Of a stretch of DNA of 64,000 bases, positions 25,563 to 34,839 are shown piece after piece. The translations under genes were made by a program, and so were the position numbers. This DNA is from Bacillota bacterium. Its GTDB lineage: Bacteria > Bacillota > UBA4882 > UBA8346. The notes under the pieces were generated by a model. That model was not told the origin of the DNA. It made no database searches and saw only the letters and a program-made list of their open reading frames with translations. Within the stretch, counting starts at the first letter, position 1. Every line of letters starts with the position of its first letter. Location: assembly GCA_023435225.1 (NCBI GenBank), contig JAEYRX010000088.1:1-64000 (forward strand). Direction: 5' to 3'.

Positions 25563-26801
25563 ATGTTTAATTTAAAATGGGCTTTTAAAAATTTAATTGC
25601 CAACAAACGGCGAACAGGCGGGATTATTGTATTTTTGGCCGTGATTTTAACGGTTATGATCCTTAATCTGTCATTTCTCGATGGCGCTAATACTCAAATG
25701 AAGATTTCGTTACGCAACAACAAAGGCGATTTATACTTCTGGTTCTGGCCAGGCAAAGACCCGAATCCGGTATTCCGTTTTCTGAAACGGTATGACGCTA
25801 AGCTTGAGAATAAAATCAAATTTTTATCGGCATATGCCGGAAACCTGAATCCGGATGTTCGTAAGTATTTGCAAATTTTCAGTTCTGCCGGATATGCCGA
25901 GGGCTGGGTGCTTGGGACGGAACCGGATTATTTGCGATATCTTAACCGGAATGTCAGTTGGCCGGTTAAGTACAGAGAAAACTTAAAAAGCGGAACAGCA
26001 TTGATTGAAAATGGTCTGGCTCAAAAACTTAATGTCAAAAGAGGGGATTTTATCACCATCAAAGTTAAGACTGCAGCAGGAATGATCAATACTATCCAGG
26101 TGATGATCGATGGCATTTTTGTGGGCTCCAATCTTCTTTTCGGCGATGTCATTTATATAAATCTTAAGGATCAAAACCTGCTATTACTTACTGGAAATGG
26201 TGCAGACTATAATGAGATGAGACTTTATTTTAAACCGGCCGTCAGTGATAAAGATCTTCGAACTATCCTAAGGGATATAATGGGTAATTTCTCAATGCAT
26301 ATCACCTGTCCAAGACTAAACCCCGCGAGAGAGACAGTTTATGTTACGTTTAAATATTATCGTTACTTGTTGATATTGTTATTTACTATACTAAATATTG
26401 TTTTTATCATTATTCTTTATTTTGCAATCCAAAATATTTTCTTTATGACATTCCGGCAACGGCGCCAAGAGTTGAGTACATTATTAACTTATGGGATGAA
26501 GCCGTTCCGGATTCAACGGATTAGTCTTTGGGAGGCTGCTTTATTGTTCGGTTTTGCTGTTATTTTATCCGTACCTTTGTCAGCGCTGTTTACCCAGTTG
26601 ATCCACCAATTTGAGATTACCGATTCCAGTCTGGCAGAGCTGATTGTAGTGATCGGCGGACCGAGAATCAGTTTTAATTTTAATTGGGTAGCTATTCCAA
26701 CCTTAGTAATTGGGCTGTTGGTCTTTACTTTAATCTCGGCTTATAAGGGTGCGTATAGTTATCTTAAAATGGAAATTCGTGAAATAACCTCTAAAATATA
26801 A
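25563..26801 (+). CDS. FtsX-like ABC transporter permease (cassette 1, second subunit)
   Basis: A 412-residue permease of the same topology as its neighbour. It starts MFNLKWAFKNLIANKRRTGG, has a long periplasmic part, and ends with three helices and the RRQELSTLLTYGMKPFRIQR coupling segment. The ATG at 25563 is chosen because the paralog at 31028 starts at the same point; the longer frame from 25509 is not conserved. It would pair with the upstream permease. Confidence 0.9.
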   Translation: MFNLKWAFKNLIANKRRTGGIIVFLAVILTVMILNLSFLDGANTQMKISLRNNKGDLYFWFWPGKDPNPVFRFLKRYDAKLENKIKFLSAYAGNLNPDVRKYLQIFSSAGYAEGWVLGTEPDYLRYLNRNVSWPVKYRENLKSGTALIENGLAQKLNVKRGDFITIKVKTAAGMINTIQVMIDGIFVGSNLLFGDVIYINLKDQNLLLLTGNGADYNEMRLYFKPAVSDKDLRTILRDIMGNFSMHITCPRLNPARETVYVTFKYYRYLLILLFTILNIVFIIILYFAIQNIFFMTFRQRRQELSTLLTYGMKPFRIQRISLWEAALLFGFAVILSVPLSALFTQLIHQFEITDSSLAELIVVIGGPRISFNFNWVAIPTLVIGLLVFTLISAYKGAYSYLKMEIREITSKI

Positions 26802-26824
26802 TTTATTAAAGGGGAGCAGATAAT

Positions 26825-27577
26825 ATGAAAAAAAAATTAGGAATGTGGCTGGGATTATTGATTTTTTTTACCGCTAATTTTTATTTACTAGCGGCCCCTA
26901 GTGACGGTAAGGATATCTTAAAAAAATCCGATGATGTAATCTTTCCAGACCAAGCTAGGCTTTCATTTAGGATGGATGATTATGAAAATGAACAGTTAAA
27001 GCGGTATTACCTTTATCAAGGATACATGAAGGGGAATGACCGTTATCTTTTAGTCGGACTGGAGCCGGCTCTGGTTAAAGGTACAGCCTCACTTCGAATC
27101 GATGATGCGATTTTTAATTATCTTAAGAAAATTGATGTTCTGCAACAAGTTTCCGCCAAAGTAGCCTTTGGGAACTCTACTCTATCCCAAGAAGACGTCA
27201 TGGGTGGAAAATTAGGGAATTATTATACTGTAGAAAATCTGGAAACCTTCAGAGAAAATAACAAAGACCTTATTATATTAACATTAAACGCCAAATCAAA
27301 CGCTGTTGCCTATAAGAAAATCGTAAATTTTTTGGACCCCGTAACCTATTTTCCGGTTAAACGGCTTTATTACGCTTTTTCCGGGCAACAGATCCGGGAA
27401 ATGATTTTCGAAGATATCCGGTTGGAAAACGGCAAGTTGAGTCTGATGAAGTTTACAATGTACGATAGTTTACGCCAGGGTTGGTTTACCAAGGCAACAC
27501 TTAGTGATTTCAATTATTCAAAAGCAATTCCGGATACTGTTTTTACCAGGATGTATTTGAAATTGGCCACTAAATAA
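26825..27577 (+). CDS. LolA-like outer membrane lipoprotein-sorting protein, copy 1
   Basis: A 250-residue secreted protein: a signal peptide (residues 1-25, MKKKLGMWLGLLIFFTANFY) and a LolA-like half-barrel with the family pattern DILKKSDDV at 30-38 and FPVKRLYYAFSGQQIREM near 180. Proteins of this type accompany FtsX-like permeases and would carry lipid or lipoprotein across the periplasm. It lies 23 bases after the permease. A paralog is at 32430. Confidence 0.88.
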   Translation: MKKKLGMWLGLLIFFTANFYLLAAPSDGKDILKKSDDVIFPDQARLSFRMDDYENEQLKRYYLYQGYMKGNDRYLLVGLEPALVKGTASLRIDDAIFNYLKKIDVLQQVSAKVAFGNSTLSQEDVMGGKLGNYYTVENLETFRENNKDLIILTLNAKSNAVAYKKIVNFLDPVTYFPVKRLYYAFSGQQIREMIFEDIRLENGKLSLMKFTMYDSLRQGWFTKATLSDFNYSKAIPDTVFTRMYLKLATK

Positions 27578-27671
27578 CCTATGAATAAACCGGACGAGAG
27601 ATTCCGGCCGTCCTAAATGAAATACAAATGAAGAATTTAAGTCATCTAATAAGAAACAAGGAGGTGTTTTT

Positions 27672-28892
27672 TTGAATCATAAAATACTATTTTTTATTAA
27701 GATCATTATTTCTAATTTTTTAATTATTGCTTTTTTAGGTATATATCATCCGGCTGTGTTTGGAATGAATCTTGATACATATGGCAATTTATATTTTGAA
27801 ATAGCTAACCGTGATGTAAATGAAAGTTTTGAGAGCGCCAATCCGGAGCTGTCCGGCGACCTTTGGACTTATACGACCGGGGATTTCTTTATACAGGGAA
27901 GTGAAGATGATTCACTACTCCAATTTTTAATTGATTATAAATTTGAGGGCAATTTGCAAGATTCCAACCATACGTCTCCGACCGGGTATTTTAATCAATA
28001 TTACATAATTGTTCCTTTTAATTTCACTTCTTTTTTATATTGCGGGCAAAAGTATAAACGGGTTGGAGTGGCCAAATTTTTTAATATTTCCAACCGGTAT
28101 GAAAGGGCCGGTTACCCTATAAAACTCATTGAGTATGATATTTTAAAGTCGGATAATTTTAATTACGGTTTCATCGCTAATTTTAAAGGCGCCGGTCAAT
28201 GGGAGCAAGTTCAATACTCGGGATTTGTTGATTGTAATAAAAACAACTTTAATATGCAAGGATATTATTTTCATGAAGGGACTCGCGGTTATTCGGTAGC
28301 CACCGATCTGACCTATCAGGCAGGCAGTATCCAATTGTACGGTGAGGCACTTTATATGAGCCAAGCCCATCAAAAAGTCGCAAAACTCAATTCGGCAGAT
28401 CCGACTGGGGAGGGTGACATTTTGGATTATAGGGATCAAGATAGCGCTACTAAAATAGTCGCCGGGATAATGGTCAATCAAGACAATTACAGCATTGCCT
28501 TAGAATACATGAAGAATAACGAGGCATACACTGCCGAGGAAAGCGAAGATTTTATCAGATATCTGGCGCGCCATCCGGGTTGGCATCAACCATATATTGA
28601 TTATTTCAGTTATAACTGGGCTCAAAACTATCTTGGGTTAAGTTTGTACCTGCCCAGATTTGGTAGTGATGAATGTTCATTAACAAGCTCCTTGATTGGG
28701 TCCGTGCCTGATGAAGGAATAGAGAGTGATTACGCCAGTTATCGAGGTTATGTAAATATTGCTTATAATATATATCAAAACTTAACCGCGAATTTTAGTA
28801 TAACACATCATTTTGGCGGCGAAAAAGGGGAGTATCTTAACCTTTATGAAGATAAAACCCGTTATCAAATGAGTTTCTTATTTTCTTTTTAA
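27672..28892 (+). CDS. Predicted outer membrane beta-barrel protein
   Basis: A 406-residue secreted protein: an N-terminal hydrophobic signal (residues 1-32), then alternating aromatic/polar strands over the full length, and a final strand RYQMSFLFSF ending in Phe, as in outer membrane proteins. I do not recognise a family. GAGG lies about ten bases before the TTG start. Its place between the two export cassettes, with the same strand and short gaps, suggests it is the outer membrane partner of the exporter. Confidence 0.65.
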   Translation: MNHKILFFIKIIISNFLIIAFLGIYHPAVFGMNLDTYGNLYFEIANRDVNESFESANPELSGDLWTYTTGDFFIQGSEDDSLLQFLIDYKFEGNLQDSNHTSPTGYFNQYYIIVPFNFTSFLYCGQKYKRVGVAKFFNISNRYERAGYPIKLIEYDILKSDNFNYGFIANFKGAGQWEQVQYSGFVDCNKNNFNMQGYYFHEGTRGYSVATDLTYQAGSIQLYGEALYMSQAHQKVAKLNSADPTGEGDILDYRDQDSATKIVAGIMVNQDNYSIALEYMKNNEAYTAEESEDFIRYLARHPGWHQPYIDYFSYNWAQNYLGLSLYLPRFGSDECSLTSSLIGSVPDEGIESDYASYRGYVNIAYNIYQNLTANFSITHHFGGEKGEYLNLYEDKTRYQMSFLFSF

Positions 28893-29018
28893 GTTGATGC
28901 CTTTGCAGTCTTCAAAAAGATTTTGGGAAACAACGCTTTAACTTTTCCTCATTCCACTAGAGGAAGGGGAACGGGGGGTTAGGTCAGCTTTTAGACAAAT
29001 TTATTTCGGAGGTAAAAT

Positions 29019-29681
29019 ATGCTGAAATTAACTGATATCCAAAAAATGTACCGGATTGGCAGCACCGAAGTTTGGGCTTTGAAAGGAATTTCCCTGGAGA
29101 TCAATAAAGGCGAGTTTGTAGCTTTTAAAGGCCCTTCAGGCAGTGGCAAAAGTACGTTGCTTAACTTAATCGGCATGTTGGATATACCCACTAAGGGCGA
29201 GTATACCATTAACGGTATCAATGTGCTTAGCGCCGATACCAAAAAAAGAGCGGAATACCGCGCCGAATATTTGGGGTTTATCTTTCAAAACTTCAACCTG
29301 ATACCGGAACTCAATATTTATGAAAATGTGGAAATCCCTTTAATTATTGACGGGGAGAGCGCCAAGACCCGGAAGGAGAAAGTATTGAGGATAGTTGACG
29401 CGGTTGGTTTAACCAGCCACCTGCATCATAAACCGGGTGAATTATCCGGCGGCCAGATGCAAAGAGTGGCTATTGCCAGAGCTTTGGTTAAAAATCCGCC
29501 CCTGGTCATCGCCGATGAACCTACCGCCAATCTTGATTCAAAGACGGGGATAGAGATTGTGGAATTAATGAAAAAGCTAAACCGGGAGTTGCAGATAACT
29601 TTTCTGTTTGCAACTCATGATGAAACGATAACCGGATATATGGAGAAAATATATTATTTAATGGATGGAGAGATGAGGTAG
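29019..29681 (+). CDS. ABC transporter ATPase (LolD/MacB-like)
   Basis: A 220-residue ATPase: GPSGSGKST (Walker A) near residue 38, the Q-loop FIFQNFNLIPEL, LSGGQMQRVAIARAL signature, and Walker B LVIADEPTANLD. It is the MacB/LolD type that energises FtsX-like permeases. It is the only ATPase in the locus and sits five bases before the second permease cassette, so it probably serves both permease pairs. Start ATG follows CGGAGG. Confidence 0.95.
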   Translation: MLKLTDIQKMYRIGSTEVWALKGISLEINKGEFVAFKGPSGSGKSTLLNLIGMLDIPTKGEYTINGINVLSADTKKRAEYRAEYLGFIFQNFNLIPELNIYENVEIPLIIDGESAKTRKEKVLRIVDAVGLTSHLHHKPGELSGGQMQRVAIARALVKNPPLVIADEPTANLDSKTGIEIVELMKKLNRELQITFLFATHDETITGYMEKIYYLMDGEMR

Positions 29682-29686
29682 AATAT

Positions 29687-30901
29687 ATGGCTTTAATGCA
29701 GATTGCCTTGGCGGGGTTTAAGCGATACCGCAACCGGCGCCGAAATTTTACAGTTATCATTATCGGCAGTTTTTTTCTGATATGCATTTTTATGTTGTTT
29801 TTCCGAACTGCTTACCGAAATATTTATCAATTTTGGATCAATAATTACATCGGCGGCGATATTATCGTTTCCAAAAATGTTAAACCATATGATTTTTTAC
29901 AACCGGTCCCTTTGGAACGTAATTTTAATTTCCGGAGTTTTATCCGGAAAAATCCTTCCTTTAAAGATAGGGTGTCGCCTTGCTTAAGGGTTGGCGCCAT
30001 GCTGGCCAACAAGTCCTCTGAGGATTCCTTATATTGCATCGTCAATGGGATCGATCCGGAAAACCAAAAAGGTGTGGTAAAACTACTCAATATTCAGCAA
30101 GGCAGGATATTTAATAATCACAGCAATGAGGTTGTCCTTCCAAGATCTTTAGGGCTCCGTCTTGGTATTCAAGTGGGGGATACTCTGGCGGTCTTTGTGA
30201 TGGCTAAAGACGGTTATATGAATTGTGATTTGTTTAAGGTAGTAGGTTTCTTAAGTATTTCATTGCCGGCGCAAATCTTTTTTAATCAATCCATGGTCTT
30301 TATGTCGATGGCGAATTTACGAGAGTTGGTAAATGCCGGTCCGGATCAGGTGAGTGAGGTCATAGTTTATAAAAAGGCAGGTCTATTTGGACCGCCGCCG
30401 GCAGGTAACTTTCGCCATATTAGCGGATATACCAGTTTTACTTGGGTCCGTTCCTTGTTTTATGCATTTTGCTTTCTGGAAACTATCATTTTAAGTTTGA
30501 TATTTGTAATGGCTTTTTGTGCTATTTACCATAATGTCGGGTTAATGAATGTGGAGCGGGAAAAAGAGATCGGGATTTATCTGGCCAATGGGGCCAAACC
30601 TTTTTGGATCCGGCGCTTAATGTTTTATGAACTGTTTATTTATTCGCTTTATTGTTCGTTTTGGGGCGGGCTGTTGAGCTTGGTTGTTATCATCGGAGTG
30701 AACAATGCCGGAATTTATCCAAGCGATATTGCCACTAAACTTTTAATGGCCTGTCTTCATTTCACCATTGATAATCATTGGGCAATTTATCTACTATCAT
30801 TACTTATCATTTTATTGTTAATGCTCATCGGCAGCTGGAGACCGATTTGGCGCGCTACTGAAAGCACCCGGGTCACCGAGTTATTTCAAAAGAATATGTA
30901 A
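29687..30901 (+). CDS. FtsX-like ABC transporter permease (cassette 2, first subunit)
   Basis: A 404-residue permease, identical in length and largely similar in sequence to the one at 24227 (MALMQIALAGFKRYRNRRRN; NVGLMNVEREKEIGIYLANG). Same topology: one helix, periplasmic domain, three helices. GAGGTAGAATAT precedes the ATG. Differences cluster in the periplasmic part, so the two cassettes may have different substrates. Confidence 0.9.
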   Translation: MALMQIALAGFKRYRNRRRNFTVIIIGSFFLICIFMLFFRTAYRNIYQFWINNYIGGDIIVSKNVKPYDFLQPVPLERNFNFRSFIRKNPSFKDRVSPCLRVGAMLANKSSEDSLYCIVNGIDPENQKGVVKLLNIQQGRIFNNHSNEVVLPRSLGLRLGIQVGDTLAVFVMAKDGYMNCDLFKVVGFLSISLPAQIFFNQSMVFMSMANLRELVNAGPDQVSEVIVYKKAGLFGPPPAGNFRHISGYTSFTWVRSLFYAFCFLETIILSLIFVMAFCAIYHNVGLMNVEREKEIGIYLANGAKPFWIRRLMFYELFIYSLYCSFWGGLLSLVVIIGVNNAGIYPSDIATKLLMACLHFTIDNHWAIYLLSLLIILLLMLIGSWRPIWRATESTRVTELFQKNM

Positions 30902-30904
30902 AAT

Positions 30905-31015
30905 AATGTAATACCAATTTGCGTTCAAGTAATACTATTCGTCTCCACACGCCTCTATATTCAGGAGTGTGTTTCCGAAAGTATTACTATTGATGAACTC
31001 AATTTGGTATTGGAA
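30905..31015. repeat. Palindromic element between two permease genes
   Basis: AATACCAATTT and AAGTAATACTATT on the left face AATTTGGTATT and AGTATTACT on the right, giving a long hairpin of about 110 bases. It fills the intergenic gap and does not touch either coding region; the cassette 1 counterpart gap is unrelated, so it was added after duplication. Confidence 0.7.
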
Positions 31016-31027
31016 GGCGTAATTTTA

Positions 31028-32260
31028 ATGTTCAATTTAAAATGGGCTGTTAAAAACTTAATTGCCAACAAACGGCGAACCATAGGGATTATTAGCTTTA
31101 TTACGGCGATCTTAATTATTATGGCTGCCAATTTGATGTTTATCGAAGGCGCCAATGCTCAAATGAAGGCGGCGTTACGCAACAACAAGGGTGACCTGTA
31201 CTTTTGGTCGGACCAAAATCTGGACCAGGCCTCCCGCTACCTGGATCGCCATTATGGCGCCAAAACCGAGAGTAAAATCAGATTTTTATGCCCCTATGAA
31301 GGGAGTCCAAACGCTCCCAAATATTCGCAAGTTTATAGTCCTTCCGAATATGCCGAGGCCTGGATCGTGGGGACGGAGCCGGAATATCTGAAATATCTGG
31401 ATCGAAACGTCAGTTGGCCGGTAAAGTACAGCCAAAACTTAGGTGAAGGGACGGCTTTGGTCGAAATCAGCTTAGCCCAGAAGCTTAATGTTAAAAAAGG
31501 GGATTATATCACCTTTAAGGCCAAAAATGGTCAGGGAATGATCAATACTCTCCCGGTAATGGTGGATGGTATTTTTGTCGGCTCCGGTCTGATCTTTGGC
31601 AATGTTATTTATATTAATCTTAAGGATCAAAACGAGCTGTGGTTAACCGGGAGGGATGCTGACTACAATGAGCTGAGGCTTTATTTTAAGCCAAGCGTCA
31701 CTGATCAAGACCTTAAAAAAATTCAAGGAAATATCATGATCAATTATTACGATTTATATATCACTTCGCCAAGGTTATTCCCTTTTAGAGAGGGCGCTTT
31801 TATCATCTTTAAATATTTCCGCTATCTGCTTATATTTTTATTCACTCTGCTGGATGCCGTATTTATTATTATGCTCTATTTTGCAATTCAAAACATCTAC
31901 TTTATGGCATTCCGGCGGCGCCGCCAGGAGTTGGCTACTTTATTAACCTATGGGATGAAACCCTTCCGGATCCAAAAGATTGGTCTTTGGGAGGCTAATC
32001 TGATGTTTGGCGCCGCTTTCATTTTAGCGGTACCTTTTACGGCGTTGCTTACCCAATTGATCCATAAATTTGAGATTACCAATTCCAGTGTGGCATTATT
32101 GATTATGGTTATCGGCGGGCCGAGAATTAGTTTCGCTTTTAATTGGGCAACCATCCCGGCCTTAATCGCCGGATTGTGGATAATTACATTAATATCGGCT
32201 TATAAAGGCGCCCATACTTATTTGAAGATGGAGATTAGTGAGATTACAGCGAAAGTATAA
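31028..32260 (+). CDS. FtsX-like ABC transporter permease (cassette 2, second subunit)
   Basis: A 410-residue paralog of the permease at 25563 (MFNLKWAVKNLIANKRRTIG; RRRQELATLLTYGMKPFRIQ). ATG 31028 is used because the upstream extension from TTG 31004 lies in the palindromic element; GGAAGG is the probable site. It pairs with the permease at 29687. Confidence 0.9.
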   Translation: MFNLKWAVKNLIANKRRTIGIISFITAILIIMAANLMFIEGANAQMKAALRNNKGDLYFWSDQNLDQASRYLDRHYGAKTESKIRFLCPYEGSPNAPKYSQVYSPSEYAEAWIVGTEPEYLKYLDRNVSWPVKYSQNLGEGTALVEISLAQKLNVKKGDYITFKAKNGQGMINTLPVMVDGIFVGSGLIFGNVIYINLKDQNELWLTGRDADYNELRLYFKPSVTDQDLKKIQGNIMINYYDLYITSPRLFPFREGAFIIFKYFRYLLIFLFTLLDAVFIIMLYFAIQNIYFMAFRRRRQELATLLTYGMKPFRIQKIGLWEANLMFGAAFILAVPFTALLTQLIHKFEITNSSVALLIMVIGGPRISFAFNWATIPALIAGLWIITLISAYKGAHTYLKMEISEITAKV

Positions 32261-32272
32261 GATAGAACTCAA

Positions 32273-32416
32273 AATGTTTAGAGAGAATGCCTAAGTACGA
32301 CCCTATCCCTTAAAGGGTATTCGTTAGGCTTTGCAGGTTTTAATCTGGAGAGAAGATTGTTACATAAGAGTCGACTTGCGATAACAAACGACTCGGAGGG
32401 CGAAGGATCTGGTTAT
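32273..32416. repeat. Intergenic element with dispersed hairpin
   Basis: GAGTCG and CGACTC flank ACTTGCGATAACAAA, forming a small hairpin. Nearly the same motif lies at 48340-48366. A CCTAAGTACGACCC / GGGTATTCGTTAGG pair near 32290-32334 forms another stem. No gene is seen. Confidence 0.5.
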
Positions 32417-32429
32417 TAAAGGAGCGAAT

Positions 32430-33191
32430 ATGATGAAAAAAATATTATTAACCTTATTAGGAATATTTATTTTTTTGACCGGAAGCCTGCAATTGACGGC
32501 GGTATCCGATGACTTGATGGATATATTGAGAAAATCCGATAAGCAGGTCTCTTCGTTCTTGCCGGCAAAGTTTAGGCAACGGTTTGATGATTATGAAAAT
32601 AACCAACTTAAACGTTATGGACTCTTTGATGTATATGTTAAAGGAGATGAACGGGTTCTTTTGGTTGGGATTGAACCGGCATTAATGAAAGGTATTGCTA
32701 TAATGCGAACCGGTGATCAAATCTTTAGTTATCTTAAAAAAGTTGATATGTTACAACAGATCTCCGCCAAAGCCAGCTTTGGAAACTCCGTTTTGTCCTC
32801 GGAGGATATTGTGGGTGGGAGGTTGGAGAAGTATTACAAGGCCGACAGTCTGGCTACAGTTCAAGATAATGGGAAAGACTTTATCGTTTTAACGGTAGTA
32901 GCCAAGTCCAAAGATGTGGCTTATAAAAAAATCGAAAGTTATTTGGAGCCGGGCACCTATGCCCCGGTTAAACGCCGCTATTATGCTTTTTCAGGGAAAC
33001 AGATCAAGGAGATGACCTTTGAGGAAATCGGGTTTAAGGACGGCAAACAGAGTTTATTAAAGATTACAATGTACGATAGTTTGCGTGAGGGATGGTATAC
33101 CAAGGTGACCCAGTATGATTTCGATTATTCACAAGAAGTACCGGATAAGATGTTTACCAGGATGTATTTGAGAATGGCTGTTAAGAAGTAG
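32430..33191 (+). CDS. LolA-like outer membrane lipoprotein-sorting protein, copy 2
   Basis: A 253-residue paralog of the protein at 26825: signal peptide to about residue 25, DILRKSDKQV, FGNSVLSSEDIVGGRLEKYY, and APVKRRYYAFSGKQIKEM. GGAG precedes two consecutive ATGs (32430 and 32433). It completes cassette 2. Together the paralogs show that permease pair plus carrier were duplicated as a unit. Confidence 0.88.
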   Translation: MMKKILLTLLGIFIFLTGSLQLTAVSDDLMDILRKSDKQVSSFLPAKFRQRFDDYENNQLKRYGLFDVYVKGDERVLLVGIEPALMKGIAIMRTGDQIFSYLKKVDMLQQISAKASFGNSVLSSEDIVGGRLEKYYKADSLATVQDNGKDFIVLTVVAKSKDVAYKKIESYLEPGTYAPVKRRYYAFSGKQIKEMTFEEIGFKDGKQSLLKITMYDSLREGWYTKVTQYDFDYSQEVPDKMFTRMYLRMAVKK

Positions 33192-33216
33192 GTGTAAGTT
33201 TGAAAAGGAGAAAGAA

Positions 33217-33801
33217 ATGAAAAAATTGATTTTAGTTAGTGGCATTTTTGTAACACTAGTGTTTGCTTTTTTATTGGTTGAATTTGTGCAACTAAGACAA
33301 CCGAGTTATATTGCCATAAATAGGGCCGTCGCTTGGGCGGAGTCTTTTGTAACAGCAAGATCGTTTCCTGTAGTAGGCGGCGGAAGTTCTCCATCGCAAA
33401 ATATGTGTGCAGAGTTTGTAGCAGTTGCATATGGCGCAAACACAGCTTATGATGCATACACATATTGGACTTGGACTACTTTGGACAAACATCCCGGAGA
33501 CTGGAATGCGCCTCGGGGAAGTTTGGTGTTTTTTGGCCGGAGCCCCAGTAGTGGGGTAGGTCATGTTGCATTATGCACCGGAAACGGGAAACTTGTTCAA
33601 GCGGGTTATCCATTAGTAAATACAAATACAATAAGAGATGAAGCCGAAAACCCCGAATCATATCTCGGGTGGGCCTGGCCACCGTCGAACTGGCCCGGCA
33701 GGAGTGATGGTTCTGTAGTTGCAACCTATATTATGAAAGTGGAGAATTATACAAAAGAGAGTATCAGAAGCGCTTTGCGGATACTACATATATACTACTA
33801 A
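33217..33801 (+). CDS. NlpC/P60- or CHAP-like exported hydrolase, copy 1
   Basis: A 194-residue protein with an N-terminal membrane anchor or signal (residues 1-24) and a small papain-like hydrolase. NMCAEFVAVAYG near 67 holds the candidate nucleophile Cys, and GVGHVALCTGNGKLVQAG near 110 holds the His. GDWNAPRGSLVFF is typical of CHAP/NlpC domains, which cleave cell wall peptides. It follows the LolA-like gene by 25 bases; a paralog follows directly. There is no lipobox, so it is not an obvious lipoprotein cargo. Confidence 0.75.
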   Translation: MKKLILVSGIFVTLVFAFLLVEFVQLRQPSYIAINRAVAWAESFVTARSFPVVGGGSSPSQNMCAEFVAVAYGANTAYDAYTYWTWTTLDKHPGDWNAPRGSLVFFGRSPSSGVGHVALCTGNGKLVQAGYPLVNTNTIRDEAENPESYLGWAWPPSNWPGRSDGSVVATYIMKVENYTKESIRSALRILHIYY

Positions 33802-33836
33802 ACCTCAATCGGGCAAAACTTGGAATAGGAGGAAAA

Positions 33837-34424
33837 ATGAAAAAATTAATTGTAATCATTGGGATTTTTGTAATACTATTTTTAACTTTTATCTTGGTTG
33901 AATATGCTCAACTAAGAGAGCCGAGTTATATTGCAATAAATAATGCAGTTTCTTGGGCGGAGTCTATGGTAGGAAAATCAAAGTTTCCTTATTATGGTGG
34001 AGGCGGAACTTCTCCGTCGTTACTTTGTTGTACATATTTTGTGGCCAATTCATATGGAGAAGTATCCGCACCGAATTATAATGCACACAGATATTGGACC
34101 ACTTTAGTAGACCAACATCCCGGAGATTGGAACGCACCCAGAGGAAGTTTGGTATTTTTTGACCAAAATTATTCGAATTTAGGTTTAGGTCATGTTGCAT
34201 TATGCACGGGAAACGGGAAAATTGTTGAAGCGGGTGATTATGCAATTAAAGCAAGTACAATAAGCGATGGAAATAGTAACGCCCCATATCTTGGCTGGGC
34301 CTGGCCGCCGTCATTCTGGCCCGGCAGGAGTGAAGGTTCAACAACGGCAGACTTAATTATGAACGTGGATAAGTCTATAAAGAATAGTATCAGAAGTGTT
34401 TTAATTAAACTGCATGTATATTAG
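33837..34424 (+). CDS. NlpC/P60- or CHAP-like exported hydrolase, copy 2
   Basis: A 195-residue tandem paralog of the preceding gene with the same anchor, Cys motif (LLCCTYFVANSYGE) and His motif (GLGHVALCTGNGKIVEAG). AATAGGAGG lies before the ATG. The two share about two thirds of their residues by eye. Role unknown; wall remodelling beside the exporter is one possibility. Confidence 0.75.
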   Translation: MKKLIVIIGIFVILFLTFILVEYAQLREPSYIAINNAVSWAESMVGKSKFPYYGGGGTSPSLLCCTYFVANSYGEVSAPNYNAHRYWTTLVDQHPGDWNAPRGSLVFFDQNYSNLGLGHVALCTGNGKIVEAGDYAIKASTISDGNSNAPYLGWAWPPSFWPGRSEGSTTADLIMNVDKSIKNSIRSVLIKLHVY

Positions 34425-34439
34425 AAACAGAAATGGCGA

Positions 34440-34636
34440 CTTGACTGAAGTTGGACGGATAAAAAATATCCCGGTCTGGGCGTTTCATGGGGATCAAGGT
34501 TAGGGCTTTGAAAGCTTGCGGCGGCGATGTCAAATTTACGATATATCCCGATGTCGGGCATGATTCCTGGACTAATGCTTACAATACGCCGGAGTTATAT
34601 ACTTGGTTTCCGGAGCATTCCCGGAGAAAGAAGTAA
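34440..34636 (+). pseudogene. Remnant of an alpha/beta-hydrolase (esterase) gene
   Basis: IKNIPVWAFHGDQG in one frame breaks off and continues in another as VRALKACGGDVKFTIYPDVG, then HDSWTNAYNTPELYTW. These match the acidic-residue and catalytic-His ends of dienelactone hydrolase or phospholipase-type esterases, with the stretch between them deleted. No N-terminus remains. Confidence 0.7.
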
Positions 34637-34839
34637 GCCGGTTTAAAGTAACAAGCGGTAACTCATTGTCGGAAGAGATAATACACGGAATGCGCCATAG
34701 CAGAATATATAATTTCACTTCTGAAACTTTAACAGCCAATTCAAATTTGTTTGTTGCCGCCAGTTTTTAGGGGATATTTTAAAATCAGAGGCGATGGTTT
34801 TTAATAAAGCTTTTGATACCTTGCCTTTTATGGCTAATT

